Shown one piece after another: positions 24,932 through 37,587 of a DNA stretch of 64,000 nucleotides. Where the stretch lies: assembly GCF_023856365.1 (NCBI RefSeq), contig NC_064538.1, forward strand, positions 16,160,935 through 16,224,934, read 5' to 3'. This stretch comes from Brienomyrus brachyistius. Its lineage: Eukaryota > Chordata > Actinopteri > Osteoglossiformes > Mormyridae. The notes under the pieces were generated by a model. That model did not search any database and was not told where the DNA came from. It saw only the letters and a program-made list of their open reading frames with translations. Every line of letters starts with the position of its first letter. Position 1 is the stretch's first letter. A program made the position numbers and the translations under genes.

Positions 24932-26787
24932 AAAATTCTTTCCAATTATACAGAAAAACACGCCGATTTTCTGCCCCGGCAGAAACATCCTTCAGAGAGG
25001 GCAGTAGTGGGAAGCGGCGCTGAGGTCGACAGGGTGCTTACATAACCACCATTTCTGAATAGGCAGATTACCCCACGGAGCAGCGTCCACACTAAACCGG
25101 GACAAGAATTCTGCATTTCGCTCTCTGTATCAAGACAAACTCCGAGAGGGGCCACATTTCGCAGCGAAACAAGGGCACATGACATGGCGGCTGGTGTTCC
25201 CTTGGGCTTTTTGCACACCATGTTCCCCACTGCCCACCTAGGTGGTTTATAAGATAAAATAATCCATGGGAGCCCGGGAGAAAACGGCCAGTCCTCAAGA
25301 CAAGCAGAGAGCAGCTGACATCGCGGCACCATTACGCTGGAACAAAAACATGGCTGGGACACACGGGGACTGCCTTACATTTCTTACTGAATGCCGAACT
25401 CTGTTATACCTAAACCTAAGCCAAAAATGTCTTAAAAAGTTTGATGGCAAGTGCACAAAAAACGGACCATCACCAAATTATCAATAAACAAGCCTCAACT
25501 CCAGACACCAAGTGTTGAGTCAACACCACTCAACATCCACACGTTTACTTATCTTGCCACCTCCTACTATGCCATTCTAGTGCATTGTCCCTCCCCCATA
25601 TTAAAAAAATTATCCAATCAGCACAGCTTATTTAAGCAGGGCAACAGAACAATTTACAATCATAAATAATGGCATTAAAAGTCATTTAAATTTAAAGTCA
25701 TTAAAGCTATACAACTCATACGTTAACTGTGCCATGTGAGAACGCAATGGGAACCACAGTATTAATAAGATGTACAAGGACACCAGGTACAATACTGAGA
25801 AATGTATTTACGTGTAGTTATGCATCAGAGCAAAACTGGCAGCACTAACAACAAATGAAGACTTAGAAGTAAAAAGAGGAACCTGGATTTAAGCAGAGGG
25901 CCTTCATCTGTCATGAAGAAGATGGGGGCTGTGACTGTTCGTCCCTAAGACCCCAACATACTCTTGACATGCACACACTAAGCAGTCCACACCAATCGCT
26001 ACGTTACACATGTTTTTTTTCCAGGTTGCGGAAGGAAACTCCCAAAACAACATGGTGTGCCCTTTTCCCCACCCTGCCCTGGCATGGGATTACAACCCTG
26101 AAACACGGAATGAAAAACAAAAAAACAGCCGTTACATAAACTTAATCGTGTCTCCTGAGGACAGGTTGGGAGGGAGCAGGATTGGCATTCAGTTTCTTTG
26201 GAATCGGTCAGCATCGGAGGAGGGTGGGTGGGTGCTGGGATTGGCTGCCAGGCTCTAAATGCTCCTCCCCAACCCCCCACTGGTTCTAGCTTTTACGCCA
26301 CCTGACAAGCACCAGGTTCGGCCATCGACAAGACTTGGCACCCTACAGGACAGGCACCTATGACAAAGCAGCCAGGGCGACCATTTCGGAAAGCCGAAAA
26401 GAGAAAAATACGAACAATAATTCACAAAAGAGGGAGCCCACATTCCCGGGAGCGCCAGCAAACCAACACAGCTGATCCTACGCCTGGGCATCGAATCACA
26501 CTATAACATCAACATGGCATACCCTGCATTAGGGGGCCCGCACCCACACTAACCCGCAACCTGCCGAGGATTGTGGCTCAAGTCAAGTGACAAAGCAGCC
26601 AGTGGGAAGTCCAGCCCCAGGCCAAAAGTGGCAACAGCACCAACAGCCTTCCGCGGCATCACATCAGACTAGACACACAGCGACACCGTTTGGCATTGCC
26701 GATGACTGGAGACCCAGCTGCAATGAGGGATGCCCCGGCATCTTCACAGTGGCTAAAGGAGAGGCTTTTGGGAGCAAGGATACGTAC
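24932..26787 (-). other. abr: abr intron just downstream of exon 1b
   Basis: No exon or element recognised. The open frame at 26587-27129 overlaps exon 1b in antisense and is not a gene. Confidence 0.45.
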
Positions 26788-26848
26788 TGCTGTAGAGGGT
26801 GTCTATCCATGAAAGCCGAGGGAGGCTACGAGTGCTCAGGTGCTCCAT
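26788..26848 (-). CDS. abr: abr canonical first coding exon (exon 1b)
   Basis: A 61-base exon, too short for ordinary ORF calling. Read on the minus strand from ATG at 26848 it gives [20 protein letters not shown] plus one base A, then a GTACGT donor at 26787. From memory the canonical human ABR starts [21 protein letters not shown]. The leftover A joins the AC that opens the exon at 7997-8175 to make Asn, restoring exactly the human SN junction. Length and splice phase therefore agree with the family isoform of about 859 residues. It lies roughly 18.6 kb upstream of exon 2 and 29 kb downstream of exon 1a, so it needs its own promoter just upstream (higher coordinates). No alternative reading is plausible given the match and the phase. 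Confidence 0.92.
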
Positions 26849-27450
26849 GCTTGTTCTTTCCCTTTGCTTCCTTCTCTCTCCGCCTCTCTTCCTCTTTCTC
26901 TCCCTCGCTCTCTCCCCAACCCCCACCGCGACGTGCAGCTGGGAATCCTTCTTCTTTGCTCAGCGCCAAGAGGCAGCGCTCATCTCAGGGTGACAAAGGA
27001 GCCCCCAAAATAAACACAACAATGGAGAAAGGGGGGGGGGGAGCTCACAAACTTAAAAAAATAGAAAACAGAGATCCAGCAGTTAGAGGAAGGAAAACCA
27101 GAAAGCAGGAGTGCGTTGGACACGACTGAGCTTCTTATTGCACGGAGAGCCAGGCAGATGCACGGAGCAGCTGAAGGAGCAGCCTGCGTTCACATACAAG
27201 CGTTGCTACGGCAGCGAGGGCTTTGCTCGCACAATCTTGTGGACTACCTCACAGGCGCTCACCCCTCCCTTTTGCCTCCTACTCCTCCGATCTCCCTCCC
27301 TCTCTCGCTCTCTCTCCCTGCTCACTCACTCACTCACTCAGCCCAACCCTCCTACCAAAACAAACCTGTGAAGACAAGTCGTTGGGCATCCCCGGATCAG
27401 GGACAATGCGAAGACGTGCGCTGGAACCCGACCTCATCACTCATTTGGGG
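26849..27450 (-). promoter_or_regulatory. abr: putative promoter region of abr exon 1b
   Basis: Because exon 1b begins a protein with a conserved start, transcription must begin at higher coordinates. The region holds CT-rich tracts (26863-26915 and 27295-27345), a palindromic gttgctacggcagc (27202-27215) resembling an RFX X-box, and a poly-G run at 27446-27481. No TATA box was recognised. Function is inferred from position only. Confidence 0.35.
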
Positions 27451-27481
27451 GGGTGGGGGGGGGGGGGGAGGGGGGGGGGGA
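27446..27481. repeat. poly-G tract
   Basis: 36 bases almost entirely G, with two a and one t interruptions. It could form G-quadruplexes and sits upstream of abr exon 1b on its sense side. Other homopolymer C runs lie at 28092-28106, 29380-29392, 41330-41343 and 41535-41547. Confidence 0.85.
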
Positions 27482-30084
27482 GTGCTTTGCTGGACTTGTG
27501 CCTGACGCACCCTCAGACCCTGCTGGCATGCAGTGCCAAAATATGGCTCCCATTTCCAATGATTTAGAGGTACGCTCTCGGACCAGCGAGGGGTGGGGTG
27601 GAGGGATGGAATGGGATCCTCCCAGCCCAAGGGCAGGGGGCACAAACAAAAGCAGCCGGCTTGCATTTCAGCAGGGGGGGCAGAAAGAAGAAAGGGGCCC
27701 GTCTGCCACCCCTACCACACCCAAGCAGAGACAGTCAGGCAAGAGGGGGTGCAGGGGCAACTAAGGAAAGAGCGGAGAGGAAGGAGAAGCAGGGAGTGGG
27801 GGGCGGATTAGATGTTTGTTCACGCAATGACAGGCTATGTCATCTTTCCTGACACTGACCCCCAGCCCAAGCCACACTAAGACACCAAATTAAGCAGGTG
27901 CACTTTCCCAAAAAAAAACCTCTCAAAAGCTACTCGAAGCCCCCAGCTTCTTATTCTGACCAAGTGTCTGTTGGCAGAAGACAAACTCAGACTGAACAAG
28001 CTTCAGAACAGTAGATTGACAGGATAAAAATATGTGAAAGGTTCATTAAATGAAACGCATTGCCACAAAGAGTCATTCATGAAAATGACAGCCCCCCCCC
28101 CCCCCCGCAAACAGAAAACATGAATTATCACAAAAAAGTAATTCTGAATTAATGACTTTACAAATAATTCAAGCCTGCTGAAATGTAATGTTCACCCAAG
28201 GCGGTTTCCAAGCACCAAAAGAGATTTGAATGCAGGGATCAGTGGGCATTTCTTCCTTTGTTAAGTCTACCAATACAGCCCTTCTACAAGGAGGATCCGA
28301 CACCTATTTCATATTCACTGCTTTAAGGGGCGATCAGCACTCAGGGGTCCCTTTAAACAGCCAGGGTGGGGTTGTGCGTGGGCCACAAGCCGCAGATGGT
28401 AGTGCAGCAGGACACGGAGATGACATCGCCCAGTGAGGATGAACTCAGAGGAGGAGGGGACCCCAGAATAGCCCTCAGTACACAACACTCATGGAAAGAG
28501 ATAGATTCCTCTGTGTGCTGGAGTGTCCACAAAATAACAGAACAAAAGAAAATCCTTCCCCCGGCTGATCTCAGAACAGATCCAGAGTGCTAAATTTATT
28601 CAACGCAGTCATAAAATATTAACCAGCGCCATTAAAAAGAGGAATATGTATATTGACACTGCACCATAAGGAGTACTCAATGCATAATTAGACTACATTT
28701 ATATTTATTTGGATGCCATTCGGATTATTTGGACTCGCTTGTTCATAGAGACTTCAATCGGTGTAAGCGCTTACAGAATACGAATGAATAAACAGACTAC
28801 TTGCATGCTAATGTCAGCTGGCCACACCCCCTTCTCCCGATCGAGACTGTGATTGGCAAAGGGTGTCCGTGCAAACCATGAGAGATGTGTGCCTGACAGA
28901 CAGCCCCGATCTCCCCGCCCCCAACTCAGCCCATCCTGTTTTTGATAGAGCTTGAAGAACCATAGGCAGCCACTATTAGGACACAAAAGCTTACAGAAGG
29001 ACCCCCCCCAATCCAAAATTGTTACAATCAGTTAACAGCCTAGGGTTGCCTCCTATGTGATGTGCCAGCTGGAACATGCAGTCGACGGGGTACCGTGGAA
29101 ACAAACAGAAGGCACTTAACTCCAGTCTTCTGATTGGCTGCCCAATGTCATAGTCAATTAATTGGGAACAGTGATGTGTTTGTCCACATGCTGTCACAGA
29201 CAGACATAGCCAGGGTAAGAGACAATTATGACCAATTAAAAAAATAAAAAAATAAATCTTCCCACTTCGCCTCTGGAAACAGTCAAAAATAGATATAGTG
29301 GAAGAGGAGTGATGAGTCGATGGTATCCAGACAGGCGGCATTTTTATTTTCTTCTCCTGCATACAAGTCCTACCAACACCCCCCCCCCCCCCGCCACGGG
29401 AAGGTAAAACAAAGAAAACCCCCCCAACTCAGCACCATTAAAAATTGATTTGCCGCCATGCTGCGTGGTAAGAGGATGTGGGTTGCGCCGGTAGACAAGC
29501 ATCATTAAAGGACAGTGATACGGGAAATTAGCGGGTGGCACTGAGGGTAGGTTGGGGGGGGTTCAAGGTAACATTCAGGCTTTGCGGGAGTGGTATGTAT
29601 GTGCCATGACCAGAGGGGAATTAAAAAAAAAAAAACTCAATAACAATTAATATTTCTATTTTTGAAGGTATAAATATAAAGCACACAGACATGCAGCATG
29701 ACAGATGGTCACAAGTTTGGCTGCTGTACCCTTGGGCCACATGCACTGATGTAAAACGCAGCAGTTTAAACGGGACAGATATGACTAATGTGTTGAATGA
29801 TGACAAGGATTATAATATACCTGGTGTTTTATTTAGAAGCTACACTGACATGACACATGCACACCAGCAGACACACTGTGAGGAATCCTATCCGGGCAGT
29901 ACGGAGCAGACTTGATCTCAGGAGAGGTGTTCAGGGCCCCGGAAATGTACCAGCATTATAAAAAAAAAAACTAAAACACCACCCTCTAGTGATGGAGGGT
30001 GGGAAGTTCACCTGTATACAGGTATGCATACAGATATGTAGGAAGCTTCCCAGAACTGCGTGGCTTGTATACTTCACAACACTC

Positions 30085-30126
<42 letters not shown>

Positions 30127-30880
30127 TACACACAAAACCAACACACATTTCCTCACCCCCTCCCTCTCCCATGACTTTGAGGAGCACTGTCTGAATTTCC
30201 TGCCCTCCCCACCAACCCCTCCCCAATCTCTCAGCCTACTTTAGAGCCCCTTCTGTACCTGCACAACCCCTCTGATCTCAGCTGCCTGCCCCCACCCCCA
30301 GCTCCAAGCCACCAGTTCAGAAGATACTAAGACTGGCTGGCAGTCATGCTGCTCCTGCACATCTCCCTCTCTCTCTCTTACCCAAAGAAAAGACCCACAC
30401 TCCTGAGCAGACACACGCTGACCATTTGTGTCCACATCAATGACTCTCTCACCAGGAGAGTCACCGGTATATGGGGTTGTCAAAGTGTCTGATCATTACA
30501 GCTTCTGAGGGCATGTGCTTCCCTGCCAAGATCTGCTTGGCCCTGCAATGTCTTCTCCAGGGCAGTGGGACATGCCGACCACAATCCCGCTAACAGTCAA
30601 CTCGCTCTTTGTCGTCCCCATCAAGGCTCCCTTGCAACTATGGAAACCTGGTGCCTTTCCACACCCGCTGAACCACACTCAGTGACAAGGCCTGCTTCAC
30701 AGGGGCTTCTGTCAGGGACTGGAGTGAGCGGAAGAGTGCATTTGTATTCAATACTAGACATAATTTCGCCTACATTTCGATATTAAACACCTGAACCTGC
30801 CAGATGGTCTCATCTTACTTCCGTTCTTGAGCGAAATATAAAGAGCTCTTCATTTACAGTAAGACCCATAGACAATGAGA
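27482..30880 (-). other. abr: abr intron with simple repeats
   Basis: No coding exon recognised. Holds C homopolymers and a CA repeat. Open frames at 27397-27852 arise from G/C runs. Confidence 0.45.
30088..30133. repeat. CA microsatellite
   Basis: About 23 ca units with two tac interruptions near the right end. Confidence 0.95.
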
Positions 30881-31195
30881 TGGAAGCATGGGCTGTTTGG
30901 GATGGCGAGAGAGACACGGCGATGGCAGGGCCAGCCAGGATGGTGAGACAAGCCTGGCACCGGCAGGGCCAGACAGGATGGCGATAGGGAAGTGGGGGTC
31001 ACACAGCCAACTGGGACAATGATAGGGGACACAGAGATGGCAGGGCCAGCTGGGACAGTGTGAGAGACACCGCAACAGCAAGGCCAGTAGGGACAGACAG
31101 AGGGACACGAAGACAACAAGACCAGTAGGGACGGACAGAGGGACACAAAGACAGCAAGGCCAGTAGGGACAGACAGAGGGACACGAAGACAACAA
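30880..31195. repeat. minisatellite, unit about 38 bases
   Basis: The three right-hand units (ccagtagggacagacagagg, then gacacgaagacaacaag) are nearly identical; more diverged units (gcagggccagctgggacag) continue to the left. The long minus-strand frame here is a repeat artefact. Confidence 0.8.
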
Positions 31196-32340
31196 GCCTC
31201 AGTTCTAGCCCAGCTAATTGCTAGCAATATCAGTGGATAACAGCACATTACGTGGTATTTTGCACATAATGCACAATGCCAACAAGTCCACAGATAAAGG
31301 TTGGACTGTACAACCGATTTAATGAGCCAAAAATAAGACAGTGCTAATAAACAGTATATAACTACAGCTTTCACTGCTGTTGATAAAAGGTCGCAGCCAT
31401 CTTGAATTCTAAGCTTGGGGTTGCGTCGATTCGTCCGAGTTCACGAGTCAGGATATTAACTTCAGGGGCATTCCAGTTGAAATTTCCGACTAGGAGCTCA
31501 ATATTTACGAGAAAACGAATGATTTACTTTGATCAGTAGATCACTTTGATCTACTGAGGTCAAACACCATGTAATCTGATGGGGCTGCCTGTGAGGGAGG
31601 AGCTTTTGTGCCAGCAAGGGGTGGATTCAGAGGCTGGGCTGCACACAGAGGGCACTGGAAAATATCGATAAGTGTTTTTTAACTGCAATTCAACCAAAGA
31701 AAATTATTTGCACTCATGTCAAAACTGAAGCTGTGTACGCATTAAACTCAAGCATTCACGTGACAAGAGCTCAAATAGGTCCTTATGTATGTACACATTT
31801 ATGTATCATGTGCGATTTTACAAAGTAATCCTACAGGGAGAAGAAAGGCAAAAAAAATGTAAATCAGTGATTCAACATTGATGTTTATTCCTACCAGAAA
31901 AAAAATCAGTAATAAGATTTTATAATAAGCCCTTTCAGTTTAGCATGAATAGAAATTCTTAGAGCCATAACTCCCAGTGAGCATTTCAACATAATGAACT
32001 GTTTTCTGTAATAAACCCTTTTCGGTACAAATAGTAAACTCCCAGAGAATTTCCGCGCAATGTATTCCATATCAAAGCTGCATCTTGTGCCATCAGAGCA
32101 TGACATGACATGATGTAACATCAGCAGAACTTGCCAGATGGTCCAGTGATCAGCAGGACTACAGTACTGTACCTTTAAAAAAAACCAGGACACGGTCTGG
32201 TGAAGAGAATCATAAATGATGGAATTTCCACCATTACCCCATTACCCGCCACCCACATCCACAGTAAGATTAATCTCAACTGCTTCATAGGTGTGATAAA
32301 TCATGAAGAAGAAGTAAAAAAAAAATACATTTGTGCAACT

Positions 32341-32632
32341 TGTGATGCCCGGCCTGTCCGCTCCTCGTGTGTGCCACGCCCCCCTGCTTATCCATGTGTT
32401 CGTTCCCGATTGTCTCCAGCTTTTTCCATTTACTTTGATTGGTCCTGTCTTATTTAAGTCCTGGTCTTACCTGTTCCCCTTGTCCGTCATTGATGTCAGT
32501 CAGCGTCTGATGTTCCCTGCACCTCGGTTTCCCCAATTAAACCCTCGTTTTGTCCCGATCCTGACTGCCTGCTTGCCTTTCTGCCCACCTGCGTGATCAC
32601 CCGCTCTCCAGCGATCGAGGCGAAACGTGACA
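32341..32632 (+). mobile_element. solo LTR of an LTR retrotransposon
   Basis: 292 bases starting TGTGATG and ending CGTGACA, flanked on both sides by the 5-base duplication caact (32336-32340 and 32633-32637). Inside are a tatttaag promoter-like box near 32450 and an aattaaa polyadenylation-like word near 32536, in the expected order. No internal coding region remains, so it arose by LTR-LTR recombination. The superfamily cannot be told from the LTR alone. Confidence 0.8.
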
Positions 32633-32930
32633 CAACTGAATATTTACATACAGCCACATAGATTGCAATTTAGAAGCATGATCTGTAACCTCAGGCAAAA
32701 TATTCAAACCCGTTAGAATGAAATCCATTTATCACTGATACCATCAGTCAGGTCCAAATGTTTCCACAAATGCCACTGAACAAGGTCCAATGAGCGGGAC
32801 AGAATTTATTAATATCTAGTGAGGTTGCACTAATCTGAACTATTATTCACTAAGAAAGACAGCTACTATTGCAAGTGGTTGCACTACCCTCTGCTGGGAA
32901 CGTGGCAATGTACATTTATGGTTCAGCATT

Positions 32931-33077
32931 GGACTACAAGAATGATTCCTGGTCTTAGAGGAATGCCTGATGAGGAGAGATTAGCTGAGCTGAATTTGTT
33001 CAGCAACAAGCAAAGGAGACTAAGGGGGGACATGATCCAGGTATATAAGATTCTGGATGCTGTTCAACCAAATAGAA
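32931..33077 (+). mobile_element. CR1-like LINE fragment, plus orientation
   Basis: Encodes RMIPGLRGMPDEERLAELNL and RRLRGDMIQVYKIL, the C-terminal end of the CR1-like reverse transcriptase. It faces the minus-oriented copy that starts immediately to its right, forming an inverted pair. Confidence 0.8.
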
Positions 33078-34110
33078 CCATAAAGAAGTGCTTCCTCAAA
33101 TTTTTAAATGTTCTCCTGCTAATTTCCACTTATGGGCACATGTTCTAGTATTTAAACTAATATTGAAATAGCCATTTGGCTGAACAGCATCCAGACCTGT
33201 TAGAATCCTATATACCTGGATCACGACCCCCCCCCCTTAGTCTCCTTTGCTCGAGGCTAAACAGATTCAGCTCAGCTCAGCTAACCTCTCCTCATAAGAC
33301 ATTCCTCTAAGACCAGGAATCATTCTCGTAGCCCTACGTTGCACCTTTTCCAAGACAGCAATGTCCTTCTTAAGGTATGGTGACCAAACCTGCACACAAT
33401 ATTCCACGTGGGGTCTTACCAAGGAATTGTATAATCGTAGCATCACTTCCCTTGACTTAAACTCCACACACCTAGAGATGTTGGCCTTTTTTATTGCTTC
33501 CCCACACTGCCGAAAGCGGGACATGGAAGCATCTTTCTCGTAATCAGCTACCTTTATTTCAGTGAAACCCATAAAATATCTGTACTTTATATTTCTGCTC
33601 CCTGCATGGATTACCTTATATTTATCCATCCATCCATTTTCCAAACCGCTTATCCTACTGGGTCACGGGGGGTCCGGAGCCTATGCAATGGGCATGAGGC
33701 AGGGAACAACCCAGGATGGGGGGCCAGCCCATCGCAGGGCACACTCACACACCATTCACTCACACATGCACTTCAATGGGCAATTTAGCAAGTCCAATTA
33801 CAGCATGTCTCAGCATGTCTTTGGACTGTGGGGGGAAACCGGAGTACCCGGAAGAAACCCCACAATGACATGGGGAGAACATGCAAACTCCGCACACATG
33901 TGACCCAGGCGGAGACTCAAACCTGGGTCCCAGAGGTATGAGGCAACAGTGCTAACCACTGTACCAAAATGCCGACCTTATATTTATCCACGTTAAATTT
34001 CATCTGCCAGGTATCAGCCCAGTCGCTAATTAAATCCAGATCCCATTGTAGCCTCTCCGCTGCTAGATCAGTATCTGCTATATCACCCACCTTGGTGTCA
34101 TCAAATTTAA
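33078..34110 (-). mobile_element. CR1-like LINE copy, minus orientation, split by a SINE
   Basis: On the minus strand: VADYEKDASMS, CGEAIKKANISRCVEFKSRE, RPHVEYCVQVWSPYLKKDIA and YEERLAEL, followed by the distal part to about 33085. The upstream part (33986-34110) corresponds to the region before MKFN in the first copy. A SINE (33624-33974) interrupts it. A deletion removes several residues after ANRMLGY, so it is dead. Confidence 0.83.
33624..33974 (-). mobile_element. V-SINE-like SINE inside the second CR1 copy
   Basis: Same family and orientation as the copies at 14550 and 24562. Flanked by accttatattt at 33613-33623 and 33975-33985. The terminal bases of the head have drifted (accaaaatgccg instead of accaccatgccgcc). 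Confidence 0.92.
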
Positions 34111-34865
34111 CCAGTATAATATTATCCTATAATAATAAAATCCATTGATGCATACATGTGATATGTCATTCTCTAGATTTACTTGGCACATTTTGCATTA
34201 ATTCCCAAATTATGCAACAATGACAGAAAGGTGATTCAAACTTGGCTATATTTGTGACAAAAGCTTCACTTCCCTTTGCTAGTCGGCTCGTTTACAACAT
34301 GTGTAGCCAGACGGGAAAGGCAGTGAGTAACTACCCGGTGGCAGTCAGTCCTGACAAAAGGGCATGGGAGGCAATGCAAGATTGGGGGCCGACACCCCTC
34401 CCCCCCCCCACCACGACATGAGCAGCCACTGGACAACAAGATGGAAACAGCTGACAATGCCTTTCCATTAGCAGTTGTGCCATGATTCGCGGGCAGTATG
34501 CCACGACACCACGTAGGCATCTGAGGATGACAGAACTTCATGGCCAGCAGAGTTTTATGGTTGTGGGGCTGAGGAGCCCATCGGGAATGCTAGCAAAGAA
34601 TGTGCGAGTCACAGGAAGAAGGGAGCAGTCCGGTCAGGACTGAAGCAGGACTGTGCATTGTAATCATTCACAATATAATGAAATCCCAGACCCCTACAAG
34701 CACGGACCAGGTAACTTTGGTAATGGCTTCGAATTCTGTGAGAGAAAGCCGCATGCTGCATTGGCAGCTGAAAGACTCAAGTGTGTGTTTAGCACACATG
34801 ACTTGTCCATTGTACAACATGCAGCCAAGAGTCCTGGCTCAAAATATGCACGATTATAATTATAA

Positions 34866-35081
34866 TTGATACTTTATTGATCCCCGTAGGGAAATTGTCT
34901 TTATGCCTCCCACAACTTGCTCTTTTTTCATAGAGGAAGTTGTCTGCGAAGGGCTGCCACCCATAGTGGCGCCCAGGGAGCTGGGGGTTAAGGGCCTTGC
35001 TCATGGACCCACAGGCTGAGGCTGGGTTTGAACCTGCAACCTACTGATTACAGGCACACAGGCTTAGCCACACGCTGCCCC
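34866..35081 (-). mobile_element. tRNA-derived SINE, second family
   Basis: On the minus strand the tRNA-like head (ggggcagcgtgtggctaagc, B box ggttcaaaccc) is followed by ccttaacccccagctccc and the tail tttccctacggggatcaata-aagtatc, a widespread fish SINE/LINE tail. Ends in aattataattat. Confidence 0.8.
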
Positions 35082-37258
35082 AATATTTTTCTCTTCGGGA
35101 TGTGGCTGTTAGAAAGACAGGCTAACTAAGGTTAGGCAAGTAATTTGATTAACCATGAACAAGGTAAGTGCATTTTCTCTTCCTTTCAGCACTAAATATA
35201 TTACCTCTAAGTTCTGCATAGTCAATTTAAAACTGACCTGAGAAACAGACAAAGGGGAACACCTGGCTGCATGTCTGAAAATATGAATAAATGAACCAGC
35301 ACCACAGGAATTCCCAAATGCATGCTATTATGTTTAACTTTGTCTTTCCGTATGGATATAAGGATGGAAGGGCTGTACATGAGATATTATGAGAAATTAA
35401 TAGAAATTTTCAGTAAATCAAAACGTTGGCTTAAAGGTCACACATATTTGTTGTTTGTCATATGTGAGCACAGGTGAGCCCACCTGCTGGAGGTGTATCA
35501 AGCAGAAATACCCAACAATGCCATTGCGCTGGCTGCAGTGTTGTCAGCCGGGAGCCACCTTTCCCTGAAGTTTTGCTCCATTAACTCCGGAACATCTCGA
35601 GCTGGTAGAGCAGCAGAGGGGATGGTGCCTACTACTCCGTGCAGCCAGCACTAGGATCCTTGCTTTCCCAATGCTTTGTCCTTTCTTCAGAGCCAAAGCC
35701 AAAAATGCCCTTGTTCTGCCTCCTTCCTCAGGTCTTTAAGATCCTTCTTCAGCTTAAGGCCTGCAGTCCTAGACAGCTTTATAAACCACTGGGTGAATGT
35801 TCCAGCAAAGACCCTGCAATTTCCACTGGATAAGACCATTTGTGCGCCGGCAGGTAATGCCGGCCTTTTCCGCAAGCTACCACTAAAAGTATATTCCAGA
35901 CCTGTGTGAAACATTGAATTCATGCATCCATCTGAATATATGGACCAGATGGGGGCATCAATCCAGACTCCACTTATCCAGTTTAGTATTCACACCAGCA
36001 AACAAAGAAAAAAGCCAGATGGGATGACTTACTCAATTACAATGTAATCAAAATGTAATGGAATAAATCATTTTGCTCTCCTGTTTTTTCCCCTGTTCAG
36101 AATAGATGTGCTAATCTTCTCTAGCCCTTTAAAATGAATCACCAATGTAACGTCATAAAAGTCATTTTATTTCTGCAAAGAATCCAAATAATCTGTTTGC
36201 AAATGTTAATATAAATTCTGTCCAGAAGAGGATGCTGTTCACAACTATATCAATATTCACTTGTATCTTTGGACACTCGTTACAGTACCTCCCAAATTTA
36301 TTTAATTACAATTTTTATTTTTTATCTAACGTTACTGAAGTGTTTCAGGTGTACTGCAGGAATGGGGACCTGCTGGTATCTGAAACAGCAACCTTCAGGT
36401 TATGGCTAAAAACCGTTGTCCACTGTCTTAGCTCTAAACCTACATTTTTCCACTTCAATTCCCTTACTCACCCACACACACAATGACCTATTAAACTGCT
36501 TAAATGCCAGTATCCTATCTTTTGCTAACCAAAAAAATATACCATCATGACTTGAAGAGCATTTCTGGGGTGAAACATGAGCAATACCAGAAATCAGTCA
36601 CCAGGTGATCCAGGACAACAAAGAAGTAGTGTGGCCATCCACTGCCCCATGGAGCTTTGTGGGGTCGCAGGAAACAGCACAGCAAAACCATCACAGGCAA
36701 CTTCCTCAATGAGGAAGTCAACTAACAGATTAAGCAAGAGCCATGAGACCTTGAAACGAATGCTGATGCAGCAAGACGGAAGGAAACGGCCGGGCACCCA
36801 CACCACACAGGGTAGCTGCTAGTCACTCGGGACCATAGACAAGAACGCCCAGGGACATCTCAGGCACATCGACCCAAGTGTAGGTAGGCATGGCCCCACA
36901 TGGAGGCAGGTTTGTTCTTCCTGGTATCCCATTCAAAAGGTCATTTCAGAGCCTCCTGCCTCCCCAAATATGTTCAAAAACAAAATACACAACTACCAAT
37001 AGGGGTGTAAACATTGAATCAAAACGCCTGAGGGCCAATTACTATTATTGAAGTAACAATTCAATGCACCAGAGATCTTTAATTTCTATGACAATTCCAT
37101 TTGATTGATTATTTTCATAATAAAAGGTTTCAGTTTAAGTTAACTGAAAAAATATTCACAAGTATTACAGGAATTTAGTTACACATTAGTAATGCAATAC
37201 AAAGAAAGTGGAATTTCGGAACATTGATTTGCTATTATCAAATGGAGAATAAGTCAGT
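35082..37258 (-). other. abr: abr giant intron, segment without recognised elements
   Basis: Open frames near 35640-35920 and 36577-36822 are short and match nothing I know; the repeated gctt/ctgcag words near 35740 may be an old element. Confidence 0.4.
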
Positions 37259-37587
37259 CAGTACGTTTACAAGCACACTAAGGAAATCAAATTATTGTGT
37301 CAGTCCGACTAAAACCGGACTTTTAAAGTACATGTAAATGTTACTCCGACTGAAATCGTACTAAATCGAATTTCTTAAAGTCGTTCAGATAATGCAGTTG
37401 GAAGTCGTCTTACTCCTGCATGAATAGACATGTGCATGTTCCACAGTTCCTCCCCCTGGGCTTTGACCCGGAAGTAACAGAAGAAGCAGGTACAGAGAAG
37501 AAGCTTGGAGCACAGCAGAGGAGGTACAGCATGTACAGAAAGCACAGTACTATAAACCTGTCCAGTTCACCGTTCAACTTATGGGCG

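Noticed and set aside
26587..27129. 180-codon plus-strand open frame
   Set aside because: It overlaps abr exon 1b in antisense and has no recognisable domain; it is CT-rich and compositionally biased.
30850..31374. 174-codon minus-strand frame rich in repeated PSVPTGLA-like words
   Set aside because: It is produced by a 38-base minisatellite and matches no protein family I know.
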